A stretch of DNA of 64,000 nt from Mesorhizobium sangaii (GCF_014207355.1 NZ_JACHEF010000001.1:1421241-1485240); one strand, 5' to 3'; counted from the stretch's first letter, positions 40,727 to 50,996 are shown. Notes: generated by a model from the letters alone, not told the origin. Program-made: numbers and translations.

Positions 40727-42304
40727 ATGAAGCCGATCGATTTACCTCGCATGGAGGGTTTCCAAATTTTGCTTCGCGGCGAACTCTTCGTTGAACAGGC
40801 GCGGCGGCGCGTGTCGCCAGCCGTCGACGAATATCACTGGACCACGCACGCCGAAAAGGTTGGCGGCCCCAAGCCTGTTCAAGAAGCGGCAGTCATTGAA
40901 ATCGGTGATGACGGCAAGGTTGCGAACTATTCGCTGTTTTCATCGGGCGCCGTGCTTCAGCACGCCGTTTTCGGTCGGAACCGCGCGCTCCTGACCTTGC
41001 GCGACGGCAACGAGCATGAGTTGACGCTGACTGTTGCACCCGACCTCGTGCTCCAGCAGAATTTGCTTCTGCAGCTTTCGCGCTCACTTGCCGCGCTCGA
41101 TCGCGAGGAAGGTCCGCGCAAGCTTCACTACTTTTCGCCCGAAGCACTGGCGGTGCGCGAGATCGAGGTCGCGCCGGCTGGAACGCTGGACTGGGAGACG
41201 TCGATCGGCATACGGCTCAACATGAGCGCCAGTGGCGCCCTTGTCTCCGCTGTGGGAATGGACGAGAAGGGAACGCTTGTCGGGCGGGCGGGCACGCCGG
41301 TGTTCCACACGGTGTCGATTGAGACGCTTCGCGGCGCCGAGGAAAGCATCGAACCGCCACCGCCTCCCCCTGGCATCGACCGCGAAGAAATTACGATCGA
41401 GAGCGAGGATATCACGCTGCACGGCCTGTTCGTGCACCGCCGCGAACCCGCCGGGCCTTGTCCGGCCTGCCTGTTCCTGAATGGATCGGGCTCCATCACC
41501 CGCTGGGGCGGTGCGCCCGGCATGCGCCTGAAGACACTCGAGACGATGGATGCGCTCGCGCAAGTCGGCGTAGCCAGCTTGGCGATAGATGCGCGCGGAG
41601 CAGGCAAAACCGGATTCGGCAAAGCCGACCGCCCCTTGGGTGCGACGCGGCTGGCCGATGCTGCCGCCGCCTGGCGTTGGCTCGCCGCGCGCCCCGATGT
41701 CGATGCCCTGCATCTTTTCGCCGCCGGTCATAGCCTGGGCGCCCTTGTGATCCTGCAACTGTTGACTGCCGACCCGGCCCTGACCCCAGCCGGCCTGATC
41801 CTACTTGCGCCCCCGGGCAGGCCGTTGCGCGATATCCTGATGGAACAGAATGCACGCGAGAGCGCTCGCCTGCAGGTGTCGGAGGAAGAGGCCGGCAAGC
41901 GGGACGCCGCACTACGGCAGTGGCTCGACCGGGAAGCAAGGACAGATGGCACGGAACTGCGGCTCGGGGGCCTGAGACCGCTCACCGATCCAGCCGTCCT
42001 CGAGGCCGATCCACGCGCGGCGGTTGGAGCCGTCCGCTGTCCGATGCTGATCTTGCACGGCGATAAAGACATACAGACATCGGCCGACCGTGATGCCAAA
42101 GCGCTGCATCGCGCCGCCCGCAGCCACAACGTCCGCTCTACATACAAGGAAATCCACAACGCCGACCATTTGTTCCGGCTCGAGCCCGAAGCGTCGACGC
42201 CGGAGCGTTACCGGCAGGATCTGCCACCGAACCCGGAGTACCTCGCGGCCGTTACAGAATGGGTTTCTGGACTTGCTTCCAGTGCGCCCAAACTGCGACG
42301 TTGA
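40727..42304 (+). CDS. Alpha/beta hydrolase, possible maturation protease or esterase
   Basis: 525 residues. Residues 1-210 are beta-rich without known motif. Residues 215-520 are an alpha/beta hydrolase: oxyanion region FLNGSGSITRWGG, nucleophile GHSLG, acid in LHGDKDIQTS, base in NADHLF. This layout resembles S9/BAAT-like hydrolases. It starts 9 bp after the B12-radical SAM gene and ends the locus. Precursor cleavage or removal of a blocking group are possible roles; neither can be shown from sequence. Confidence 0.75.
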   Translation: MKPIDLPRMEGFQILLRGELFVEQARRRVSPAVDEYHWTTHAEKVGGPKPVQEAAVIEIGDDGKVANYSLFSSGAVLQHAVFGRNRALLTLRDGNEHELTLTVAPDLVLQQNLLLQLSRSLAALDREEGPRKLHYFSPEALAVREIEVAPAGTLDWETSIGIRLNMSASGALVSAVGMDEKGTLVGRAGTPVFHTVSIETLRGAEESIEPPPPPPGIDREEITIESEDITLHGLFVHRREPAGPCPACLFLNGSGSITRWGGAPGMRLKTLETMDALAQVGVASLAIDARGAGKTGFGKADRPLGATRLADAAAAWRWLAARPDVDALHLFAAGHSLGALVILQLLTADPALTPAGLILLAPPGRPLRDILMEQNARESARLQVSEEEAGKRDAALRQWLDREARTDGTELRLGGLRPLTDPAVLEADPRAAVGAVRCPMLILHGDKDIQTSADRDAKALHRAARSHNVRSTYKEIHNADHLFRLEPEASTPERYRQDLPPNPEYLAAVTEWVSGLASSAPKLRR

Positions 42305-42730
42305 CGCCAATAGAGTTACGCTTGGCCAAATACATTCTGGCGAAGCGTCTGACTGGAATAGCAACTAGCGGCGCCTGATTCAGTCAGAGCGCTTTTGGTA
42401 AAGTTTTTAAGTATTTCTTTCTATAACAATTTTATTCAATAATATATGTAACAATAAATCTATTGACGATAAGCATTGCAATCTTTAAGTTGTTTGAGCG
42501 GCGCAGATGGGAGCCGCTGGAGTGTAGTGAAGCCGTCCGATTTGGAGGCCGATCACCAGTCTGTTTGTCTTGAGTGCGACAGACGAGACCGTTCGGCAAC
42601 GCTGCCTCCGACTGGTTTTTTCGGGAGGGCCGGCATGGTCCGACGTAGAAGTCGCGCGTCCGACGAAGTCGCTTCCAAGCGACGTTCTGCGCCTGAGCCG
42701 TCAGAGGGCCCACGATCGCGGGAGCTCGCC
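42305..42730. promoter_or_regulatory. AT-rich promoter region of the NRPS operon
   Basis: This 426-bp gap has an AT-rich core at 42395-42490, with TTGACG at 42463-42468 and the 12-mer AATCTTTAAGTT at 42480-42491. The 12-mer also lies in the promoter region of the radical SAM locus (31527-31538). An open frame running into the next gene from 42476 has poor coding character. Confidence 0.5.
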
Positions 42731-43141
42731 ATGAGTGCTGAAAATGCCTATTCGAACTACTGCCTGAAAGGGTTTGAGGTGGCGCAGCAATATGCTGCGC
42801 GTGCGCAGGAACTCTACGGCCGTAACCGCCAGCAGTTGGAAGAGGCCGAAGTCCCGGCCCGTGATCAACTCCAACAAATCATGGCCTCGTGGCAGCGGGC
42901 GTTGAGCGAGGCTGGCAACGGCGACGACGCGCAACAGCGCGCCGCCTCCGCATGGCTCGATCACGCGCGCCAGTACGGACAAGTGATCAGCAAGCATCAG
43001 AACAGCGTCGGGCAGACCATGAAGGACTTGAGCGAGCAGTTGGCGTCCGCATATGACGAGGCTCAGCAAAAGGCCCGCGCGAATTTTTCGGACTATCTGG
43101 CCGACCTGCAGGCACTGGCGAGCGGCAAATCCGACGAATGA
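42731..43141 (+). CDS. Small all-helical protein, first gene of NRPS operon
   Basis: 136 residues; the ATG at 42731 follows CGGGAGCTC. The sequence is helical and Gln/Ala-rich (YCLKGFEVAQQYAARAQELY, QVISKHQNSVGQTMKDLSEQ, FSDYLADLQALASG) with phasin-like amphipathic repeats. I do not recognise a family with certainty. It precedes the first NRPS by 24 bp. Another helical protein of similar size (55580-56002) closes the operon. Confidence 0.7.
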   Translation: MSAENAYSNYCLKGFEVAQQYAARAQELYGRNRQQLEEAEVPARDQLQQIMASWQRALSEAGNGDDAQQRAASAWLDHARQYGQVISKHQNSVGQTMKDLSEQLASAYDEAQQKARANFSDYLADLQALASGKSDE

Positions 43142-43165
43142 CAAGGCTCTTTTCGGGGTCGGCAT

Positions 43166-46100
43166 ATGACGGCAATCCCCATATCCGGCAACATGAGTGC
43201 CGAACGTCGTTCGCTGCTCGGCAGGTTGCTTGGCTCGGCCGGGCTGCAGCCCCCCGCGTCAGATGATCCGCCGCTGTCGCCCGGCGGTCACGCTGGCCCG
43301 GCAGCGCTTTCGTGGGCCCAGCAGCGCCTGTGGTTCATGCAGCGCCTCGCGCCGGCAAGCCCTTTCTACAATGTGCCTCTGAACTTGCCCCTGCGCGGGC
43401 CTCTAAACGTTGCGGCGCTCAAGCGCGCCCTTGATCACGTGGTTTCACGCCATGCCGCCCTGCGCACCGTCTTCACTGACATTGCGGGCGAGCCGATGCA
43501 GCAGGTGATGCCACCCGGCCCGGTGCCGATGCCACTGCTCGACCTTATGCATCTTGAGCCGAAGGAGCGCGAGAAGGCAGCGCGCCGCGAAGCCGGTGAA
43601 CAGGCGCGGCTGACGTTCGATCTGCAGCGTGGCCCCATGGTGCACGCACGTTTGCTGCGGCTGTCGATGCACGAACACTGGCTCCTGCTGACCCTGCATC
43701 ACATCGCTTGTGACGGCTGGTCCATGCAGATCATGCTGCGAGAACTGGCTGCCGCCTATGGGGCCTTCGTCGCCAACCGGCCCTCCCCACTCCAACCCCT
43801 GACGATCCAGTATGCCGATTTCGCCGAATGGCAGCGCCAGCACTTCAGCGGCGAGCGGCTGGAGACGGAACTGTCCTATTGGCGCCGGCAGCTCGCCGAT
43901 CTGCCGCAATTGGCGCTGGTGCCGGACCGACCGCGCCCGGACGAGCCTAGCTTCGAAGGCGATTTCGAGGAGTTGAGCATCGGGGCCGCCGTACTCGTTT
44001 TGTTGAAGCGGGTGGCAAGCGAAGAAGGTGCTACCCTGTTCATGGTGCTGTTGGCAGGTCTTGCCACGTTGCTGCAACGCTACACCGGCGACGAGGACAT
44101 CGCGATCGGTGCCCCGATCGCCAACCGTACGCGGCCCGAGGTCGAGGCGCTGATCGGTTTTTTCGTCAATACGCTGGTGTTTCGCATCGACGTCAGCGGC
44201 AGGCCGACCTTCCGCGAACTGGTGCGCCGCGTGCGGCAGACCGCGCTCGATGCCTACACGCACCAGGACATGCCCTTCGAGAAATTGGTCGAAGCGCTCC
44301 AGCCCGAGCGCCAGCCTAACCGCAATCCGTTGTTTCAAATCGGGCTGGTGCTGCAGAACGCGTGGAACATCGATAGCGGCAGTGCACTACCGGCTCAGGA
44401 TTCGGTGGTGTCAATCGAACGCGGAACCTCCATTTTCGATATCGCATTCCACCTGCATGAGCATGCCGGCGGAATTTCCGGAGGCATGGAATACAGCACC
44501 GCGCTGTTCGATCCCGAGACGGCCGCGCGCATGGTCAGGCATTTCTGCTTCCTGCTGAACTCGGCGGCGGCTGACCCCGACCAACCGATCGATACAATCA
44601 CGATGCTCGACCGGGACGAGCAGCGCCGGTCCTGGCACGCGTCCGAGGGCAAGACGGTCGCTTTCGACGAGACGCCGCTCTGCCAGCAATTCGAGCGCTT
44701 CGCAGCGAACGCACCTGAGCGTATCGCACTTGCCGGCCCCGCGGGCACCTTCACATATGGGGCGCTTGATCAGCAGGCTGAAAGACTCGCCGCCGGACTT
44801 GAGGAGGCCGGCGTTCGGCCGGGCGAACCGGTATTGCTGCTGCTCGATCGCTCCCCTGCGGCGGTCGTCGCGATACTCGCCACGCTGAAGGCAGGCGCGG
44901 CCTTCGTACCTCTCGATATCGATCTCCCGATCGAGCGCTTGCGCTATATTGCGGAGGATACCGGAGCGCGCCACGTCCTCACCGAGCCTGCGGCGTGGGA
45001 GCGCGTCGAGGGCGCGCTGTCGTTGCTCGAATGCCGGCCACTTTTCGTCAGCGCGATGGCGCGCGACGACACCACGGTCCCGCGTGCAACTGAGCGCGCA
45101 TCGGGTGAAGTGGCCTACATCATCTACACTTCGGGCTCGACGGGCCAGCCGAAGGGCGTGGTCATCGGACAGCGGGGACTTGCCAATGTTCTGGCGGCCC
45201 AACGACGACTGCTCGGGACGACGGCACAAAGCCGCGTGCTGCAGTTCGCCTCGCTCAGCTTCGATGCCGCCGTGTTCGAACTCGGCCTCGCCCTCGGCGT
45301 CGGCGCCACGCTGGTGATCCCGGGACCAGAGCAACGCATGCCCGGTCCCGGGCTCGCCCGGCTCATCGACGAGGTGCGCGTCACCCACGCGGTGTTGCCG
45401 CCTTCCGCGCTGTTCGCGTTCGATGCCTCGGGGTTGCGAACTCTCACCACGCTGATGGTGGCAGGCGAAGCCTGTCCGGCCTCGATAGTGGCACACTGGG
45501 CGCCCGGCAGGCGCTTCTTCAACCTGTACGGCCCCACGGAAACGACCATCTGGGCGACGTGGGAACGAAGCGAGGATTTTTCGCGCGCGCCGACCATCGG
45601 CGTGCCGATCGACAATATGCGCGCCTTCGTCCTCGATGCGCATGGGGAGCCGGTGCCGATCGGCATCCCAGGCGAGCTCTGTCTGGCAGGGGTCGGACTG
45701 GCGCGGGAATATCTTGGCAGGCCGCAACTGACGGCCGAGCGGTTTGTCGAGCTGCCGCCGGGTAATGGCCCTGCCGAAAGACTCTATCGCACCGGCGACC
45801 GCGTGCGATTGCTTGCAGACGGGCGCATCGACTTCATCGGCCGCATCGATCGTCAGATCAAGCTTCGCGGTCACCGCATCGAGCTCGGCGAAATCGAGGC
45901 GGCATTGCAATCGCATCCAGAGATCGCCGAGGCGGCGGTCGCGGTGCGCGAGGTCGGCGCTGGAGATGCGCGTCTCGTCGCATACGTGGTGCAGCGCGAC
46001 GACCCACGCGCACCTGACGCACAGTTCGAGAGCGCAGCTTCCAGCGAGCAGGTAGAACACTGGCACCGCATCTACGATGAAACCTACGGTACGATCACGG

Positions 46101-47779
46101 ACGCTACCGACCCGGCATTTGTGATCGATGGTTGGAACAGCAGCTACACGGGCCTGCCGCTGGACGAGCGGACGATGCGAGAGTGGCTGGCAAGCACGGT
46201 TGAGCGATTGAATTCTCTCGCCACCGAGCAAACCCTCGAAATTGGATGCGGCACGGGGTTGCTGGCTTTTCGCCTGGCACCCAAGGCCCGGCGCTATGTG
46301 GCAACCGATATCTCGCAAGGCGCGCTTGACCATATGGCCAAGCATGCGGCCAGCACCGGGATCAAGGGTATCGAGTTCCGCCGTTGCGCTGCGCACGAGG
46401 TCGCAGCCCAATCGATGGGCGCGGTGGACCTGGTGATCCTCAATTCGGTCGTGCAGTACTTCCCGAGCGAGCGCTACCTAATCGACGTGATAGGCGCCGC
46501 ATTGTCGACTCTGGGCGCATGCGGCACCGTATTCATCGGTGATGTGCGGAGCCTGGCGCTGCTGGAGTGTTTTGCTGCCTCCGTGGAGTTGTACCGGGCC
46601 GAGTCCGACCTGTCGTTGGCCACCTTGCAGGAACGTGTCGCGCGCCGCCTGGGGCTGGAGCAGGAGCTGGCGGTCGATTCCGAATTTTTTCTCGCGCTGG
46701 CAGCGGATTTCCCCGGCATCCGCGCCGTTGAGATTCTGGCCAAACCGTGCCGCGCCGACAATGAGCTGACGCTTTTTCGATATGACGTCATGCTCCATGT
46801 CGGCTGGTCGCCTGAGGTCGTGGAGGCGGCTGACACCTGTGACTGGGCGAGCGTGGGCAGCGCCGAGGCGCTGGTGCGGACGTTGCGGGCACTTGACCGG
46901 AAAACCCTGTTGGTTGCCGACATTCCAGGCCGAACCATCGCGGCGGAGATGCACGCCGCCGCAGAGGTCATGGGCAGCGATGGATCGCGCTGCGTCGGTG
47001 ACCTGCGCTCGAACGCGGGACAGGTGACCGTGCAGGGGCTTGATGCGGACCAGTTGCTCGCTTGCGCAGCCGAAGCCGGCTGCAAGGTCGAGCTTCATGT
47101 TGCGGGACGCCACGCGACCGGTCACATCGACGCCGTGTTCAGTCCGCTTTCAATGAACCGGTCGGGCCGCGGGCCAATCCCGCGGCGCACTCTTGGAGGC
47201 GGCCGGCGACGCTGGACCAACAACCCGCTGCAATCCGCCTTCGCGCGCAAGATGGTGCCGCAGGTCCGCGCCTTCCTTGCCCAGCGTTTGCCGGCCTACA
47301 TGATCCCATCGCGCTTCCTGCTGCTTGACGCGTTGCCCATGACCGTGAGCGGCAAGATCGACCGCCACCGCCTGCCGAATATAGACGGTATGCGGCCTGA
47401 ACTCGGAGCCGAGTACGTTGCCCCATCGACAGCCGCCGAACTGCGGCTCGCCGCCATCTGGGGCGACATATTGCGGCTCGAGCAGGTGGGCATCAACGAC
47501 AATTTCTTTGAGCTCGGCGGCGACTCCATTCTCGGCATCCAGGTCGTCAGCCGCGCGCGTCAAGCGGGGCTGTCGATCGAGCCGAACGACATCTTCGTCC
47601 ACAAGACACTGGCCCTGCTTGCTCGCGCCGCGAAGCCGACCGAATCCGTCGAAGAGGACGTTGGTGAAGAAGAGGACGTCGGGGGGTTCGCCCGTCATAT
47701 CAAGGCGGAGGACCTGGTCACGTTGATGTCGCGCCTAAACCGTGGCCAGGGAGACCAGATTGAACACGAACAGCGTTGA
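43166..47779 (+). CDS. NRPS 1: C-A-(N-methyltransferase)-T
   Basis: 1537 residues. The condensation domain has HHIACDG at about 177. The adenylation domain has YTSGSTGQPKG (about 650), YGPTETT and YRTGDRVR. A SAM N-methyltransferase (TLEIGCGTGLLAFRL, about 1022) is inserted after the A8 motif, as in enzymes that load N-methyl amino acids, and A10 SGKIDRHRLP resumes near 1396. The carrier domain has FFELGGDSILG (Ser about 1453). Hand-read pocket residues are D-A-F-V-M-A-L-I-W, which I cannot assign; the L-I-W end occurs in Gly codes. A condensation domain before the first module suggests an acyl starter or an upstream donor. Confidence 0.93.
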   Translation: MTAIPISGNMSAERRSLLGRLLGSAGLQPPASDDPPLSPGGHAGPAALSWAQQRLWFMQRLAPASPFYNVPLNLPLRGPLNVAALKRALDHVVSRHAALRTVFTDIAGEPMQQVMPPGPVPMPLLDLMHLEPKEREKAARREAGEQARLTFDLQRGPMVHARLLRLSMHEHWLLLTLHHIACDGWSMQIMLRELAAAYGAFVANRPSPLQPLTIQYADFAEWQRQHFSGERLETELSYWRRQLADLPQLALVPDRPRPDEPSFEGDFEELSIGAAVLVLLKRVASEEGATLFMVLLAGLATLLQRYTGDEDIAIGAPIANRTRPEVEALIGFFVNTLVFRIDVSGRPTFRELVRRVRQTALDAYTHQDMPFEKLVEALQPERQPNRNPLFQIGLVLQNAWNIDSGSALPAQDSVVSIERGTSIFDIAFHLHEHAGGISGGMEYSTALFDPETAARMVRHFCFLLNSAAADPDQPIDTITMLDRDEQRRSWHASEGKTVAFDETPLCQQFERFAANAPERIALAGPAGTFTYGALDQQAERLAAGLEEAGVRPGEPVLLLLDRSPAAVVAILATLKAGAAFVPLDIDLPIERLRYIAEDTGARHVLTEPAAWERVEGALSLLECRPLFVSAMARDDTTVPRATERASGEVAYIIYTSGSTGQPKGVVIGQRGLANVLAAQRRLLGTTAQSRVLQFASLSFDAAVFELGLALGVGATLVIPGPEQRMPGPGLARLIDEVRVTHAVLPPSALFAFDASGLRTLTTLMVAGEACPASIVAHWAPGRRFFNLYGPTETTIWATWERSEDFSRAPTIGVPIDNMRAFVLDAHGEPVPIGIPGELCLAGVGLAREYLGRPQLTAERFVELPPGNGPAERLYRTGDRVRLLADGRIDFIGRIDRQIKLRGHRIELGEIEAALQSHPEIAEAAVAVREVGAGDARLVAYVVQRDDPRAPDAQFESAASSEQVEHWHRIYDETYGTITDATDPAFVIDGWNSSYTGLPLDERTMREWLASTVERLNSLATEQTLEIGCGTGLLAFRLAPKARRYVATDISQGALDHMAKHAASTGIKGIEFRRCAAHEVAAQSMGAVDLVILNSVVQYFPSERYLIDVIGAALSTLGACGTVFIGDVRSLALLECFAASVELYRAESDLSLATLQERVARRLGLEQELAVDSEFFLALAADFPGIRAVEILAKPCRADNELTLFRYDVMLHVGWSPEVVEAADTCDWASVGSAEALVRTLRALDRKTLLVADIPGRTIAAEMHAAAEVMGSDGSRCVGDLRSNAGQVTVQGLDADQLLACAAEAGCKVELHVAGRHATGHIDAVFSPLSMNRSGRGPIPRRTLGGGRRRWTNNPLQSAFARKMVPQVRAFLAQRLPAYMIPSRFLLLDALPMTVSGKIDRHRLPNIDGMRPELGAEYVAPSTAAELRLAAIWGDILRLEQVGINDNFFELGGDSILGIQVVSRARQAGLSIEPNDIFVHKTLALLARAAKPTESVEEDVGEEEDVGGFARHIKAEDLVTLMSRLNRGQGDQIEHEQR

Positions 47780-50700
47780 CGTTGAAGATTTCTGGCCACT
47801 GGCGCCGCTCCAGGCGGCGATGCTGGTCGCCAGTCTGCGCGCGCCGGAAAGCGGCGTCTTCGTACAGCAGGAGGTGATGTCGCTGCCCGAGCCCGTCGAT
47901 GCGCGCACGTTCCAGACGGCGTGGCATGACCTGGTTCGGCGCACGCCCGCACTGCGCACATCCTTCCATTGGCAAGACCTTGAGCAGCCGGTGCAAGTTG
48001 TTCACCGTCACGTCGCGCTGGCTTTCGAAGAACTCGACTGGCGAAATCTCGACGCGGCCGCCTTCGAAGCTCAGCTGGCACGGTATCTGGGGGACAGCCG
48101 CCGGGCCGGCTTCGTGCTCGATCGTCCACCTTTGATGCGGCTGGCGCTGATCCGCGGCCGTGCCGGCCAAGTGAGATTTGTCTGGCAGTTCCATCACATC
48201 CTGCTCGACGGATGGAGTGCGCAACTGCTGGCAACGGAGATGATCGAACATTACCGCGCGCAGGTCCGCAACATCCCTTACCAGCCTCCGGTGCGACGCT
48301 CGCTACGCCACTACATCGACTGGCTGGCCACGCGCGACCTCGAAGCAGCGCGCGAGTATTGGGCCGATGTGCTTCATGGCTATGACGAGCCGGTGGAGAT
48401 TGGCCTGCCACGGCCATTTGGCCGAGCGACTCTTGCAGATGCAGACACCGAGGTCAGCGGCAACCTTGATGCAGAAGAATCGGAGCGGCTCAGAGCGTTC
48501 GCGCGCCAGCACGGACTGACGTTGAACACCGTGTTGCAAGGTGCGTGGGCTTTGCTGCTCGGCCACTATACGGACCGCGACGATGTCGTTTTCGGTGCCG
48601 TCGTTTCCGGCCGACCGCCTGAGGTTCCTGGCATCGAGCAGATGATCGGTCTCTTCATCAACGCGGTCCCGGTGCGGGTGCGCGTGGATCCGCAGGCAGC
48701 ATTGGTGCCATGGCTCAAGGATTTGCAAAGTGCACAGGCACGCGGCTCGGCTTTCCACCACCTCGACAGCGCCGCACTGCGACGCTGCTGCGAGATCGCC
48801 CCTGACCGACCTCTGTTCGACACGCTGGTGGTGTTCGAGAATTTCCCGCAAGCAGCGGCTAAGCTCGAATCCGCGACCGGCAGCCTCGACTTGGCGCGTG
48901 CCAATGTGCCGCTCAGTTTGCTCGCTGTTCCGGGTGATCGGCTGCACCTTAAACTGCGGTTCGACCGCAGCCGCTTCCATGGCGATGACATGGGAGCCCT
49001 TATCGAGCATCTGCTCAACCTGTTGCGGGGCATATACGCTGCGCCCTTTGCAACTTTGGCGACCTTTTCGCCGCTCTCCGATGCTGAACGCCGGCGGCTG
49101 ATCGAAGACCCAAACGTCGGCGATGCCGATGCATGCGTGGATCTGGATCCGCTCGAACTGTTGCGGGGTCTAGCGCGTGACAAAGCCGCAGCTCCGGCCT
49201 TCATTGCCGACGATCGTGTGCTCGACTTCGACACGTTGGAGCGCGCGTCGTCGCGGCTCGCACGACGGTTGCGCAATCTGGGTGTGGATCGCGGCGTGCC
49301 GGTCGCCGTGTCTGCACCCCGCTCGTTGGAGCAAGTTGTGGCCTTCTACGCCGTACTGAAGGCGCACGGTGTCTATCTGCCGCTCGATCCGGCCTATCCC
49401 AGGCACCGCTTGGAGCAGATGGTGGCGGACGCCAAGCCGGCCGTGCTGCTGGTAACCGGCCCAACGCCGCCGGACGGGCCGGCGACCGTGATCGACATCG
49501 GCGACATCCTCGATCCCTGCAGCGACGATGCGGCAAACGACGAACGGGTCCGTTGGCGGTGCGACGACCCCGCCTACATCGTCTTCACATCGGGCTCGAC
49601 GGGCCGGCCGAAAGGAGTGCTGGTTCAATGGGGCCAGGTGTCGAACCGGCTCGTATGGATGTGGCAGGCCTATCCCTTCGGCGCGAACGAAATGGCCTGT
49701 CAGCGTACCGCAATCAACTTTGTCGATTCGCTGTGGGAGCTGTTAGGCGCCACGCTGCGAGGTGTGCCGACCACGATCGTTTCCGAGCGGGTCGCAACGG
49801 ATGCTTCCGCGTTGATCCGGCTGCTGGCATCGCGCGGCGTCACACGGCTGTGGCTGGTGCCGTCGCTCCTGAAGGCGATGCTCGAAGCGCAACCCGACCT
49901 CGGGCGGCACTTGCCGCGCCTGCTGTTCTGGGTTTGCACCGGCGAGCCGCTCCCGGCAGACCTCTACCACCATTTCCGCCGACACCATGCAAAGGCCACG
50001 CTCTACAATCTGTACGGGACTTCGGAAATCTGGGACGCCACCTGGTTCGATCCCGATCAAGAACCTCCTGTGCTGGCCGCCGTCCCGATCGGCCGACCGA
50101 TTACCGGGGTGCGTGCCTATGTGCTCGACAGCAAGCTGCGCCCCGTTCCGCTTGAGGTGGCGGGCGAGCTCTACATCGGCGGCGCAGGTGTCGCGCTTGG
50201 ATATCTCGGGCCTACCGACCTGACGCGCGAGCGCTTTGTGGCCGACCCTTTTGCTGGCAGCAAAACGGCACGAATGTACCGCACCGGGGACCTGGCCCGG
50301 GTGCAGCGCGACGGCTTGATTGTCTGCCTCGGCCGGCGCGACCAGCAGATCAAGTTGCGTGGTTTCCGGATCGAACCGGCCGAAATCGAGGCGGTTCTTC
50401 GCCAAGCCCCCGAAGTCAGCGATGCGATGGTCGTTCTGCGGGAGGATCGCCTCGTTGCCTACGTCGCCGCGCCCGCTTCCAGCTTCGATGTTCGGCGATT
50501 GTCGGCCTGGTTGCGGGAACGGCTTCCCCATGCGTTCCTGCCCGCGGTCATCGTGCGTTTCGACGCGCTGCCGCTGACGCCAAACGGCAAGCGCGACAGA
50601 CTGGCGCTGCCGCCGCCGGGAGAACTGCCGGATGCAGGCGATGCGGATCCGGTGCTGCCATTTGAAAATGAGGTCCAGGCGTGTTTCGCGCAGGTACTGC

Positions 50701-50996
50701 AGCTTGATGTGGTGACGCTTGACGCAGACTTCTTCCTCGATCTCGGCGGGCATTCGCTGGCAGCCTTGCGCGTCAGTTCACGCCTGTCGCGCCAACTCGG
50801 AACCGATGTGCCGGCGGGAGTCGTGTTTGACCACCCGTCTGTCCGCCAGCTTGCCCGTTGGATCGCGGAGCGCCAGGCCGCGATACCGGAAGCCAGCGAC
50901 GACGAGCTGTTGGAGCTGTTGACGTCGCTGCCGGCGGCCGAGCGCGAAGCGCTGCTCGCCTCACGGGAACCAGCTGAATCGAGAGGGGCGCCTTGA
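47760..50996 (+). CDS. NRPS 2: C-A-T, beta-alanine-like pocket
   Basis: 1078 residues from a TTG at 47760 that follows AGGGAG by six bases and overlaps NRPS 1 by 20 bp. C domain: VEDFWPLAPLQAAML, HHILLDG (about 144). A domain: FTSGSTGRPKG (about 609), YGTSEIW instead of YGPTE, YRTGDLAR. T domain: FFLDLGGHSLAALR (about 995). The pocket region reads NFVDSLWELLG, which puts Val at 235, Asp at 236 and Trp at 239. That VDW start is known from beta-alanine-activating domains, where Asp moves by one position. The remaining positions (W, V, T, L, D, A) match only partly. Confidence 0.92.
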   Translation: MNTNSVDVEDFWPLAPLQAAMLVASLRAPESGVFVQQEVMSLPEPVDARTFQTAWHDLVRRTPALRTSFHWQDLEQPVQVVHRHVALAFEELDWRNLDAAAFEAQLARYLGDSRRAGFVLDRPPLMRLALIRGRAGQVRFVWQFHHILLDGWSAQLLATEMIEHYRAQVRNIPYQPPVRRSLRHYIDWLATRDLEAAREYWADVLHGYDEPVEIGLPRPFGRATLADADTEVSGNLDAEESERLRAFARQHGLTLNTVLQGAWALLLGHYTDRDDVVFGAVVSGRPPEVPGIEQMIGLFINAVPVRVRVDPQAALVPWLKDLQSAQARGSAFHHLDSAALRRCCEIAPDRPLFDTLVVFENFPQAAAKLESATGSLDLARANVPLSLLAVPGDRLHLKLRFDRSRFHGDDMGALIEHLLNLLRGIYAAPFATLATFSPLSDAERRRLIEDPNVGDADACVDLDPLELLRGLARDKAAAPAFIADDRVLDFDTLERASSRLARRLRNLGVDRGVPVAVSAPRSLEQVVAFYAVLKAHGVYLPLDPAYPRHRLEQMVADAKPAVLLVTGPTPPDGPATVIDIGDILDPCSDDAANDERVRWRCDDPAYIVFTSGSTGRPKGVLVQWGQVSNRLVWMWQAYPFGANEMACQRTAINFVDSLWELLGATLRGVPTTIVSERVATDASALIRLLASRGVTRLWLVPSLLKAMLEAQPDLGRHLPRLLFWVCTGEPLPADLYHHFRRHHAKATLYNLYGTSEIWDATWFDPDQEPPVLAAVPIGRPITGVRAYVLDSKLRPVPLEVAGELYIGGAGVALGYLGPTDLTRERFVADPFAGSKTARMYRTGDLARVQRDGLIVCLGRRDQQIKLRGFRIEPAEIEAVLRQAPEVSDAMVVLREDRLVAYVAAPASSFDVRRLSAWLRERLPHAFLPAVIVRFDALPLTPNGKRDRLALPPPGELPDAGDADPVLPFENEVQACFAQVLQLDVVTLDADFFLDLGGHSLAALRVSSRLSRQLGTDVPAGVVFDHPSVRQLARWIAERQAAIPEASDDELLELLTSLPAAEREALLASREPAESRGAP

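Noticed and set aside
44411..46411. 666-residue open frame antisense to NRPS 1
   Set aside because: No motif; the sense strand encodes intact adenylation and methyltransferase motifs.
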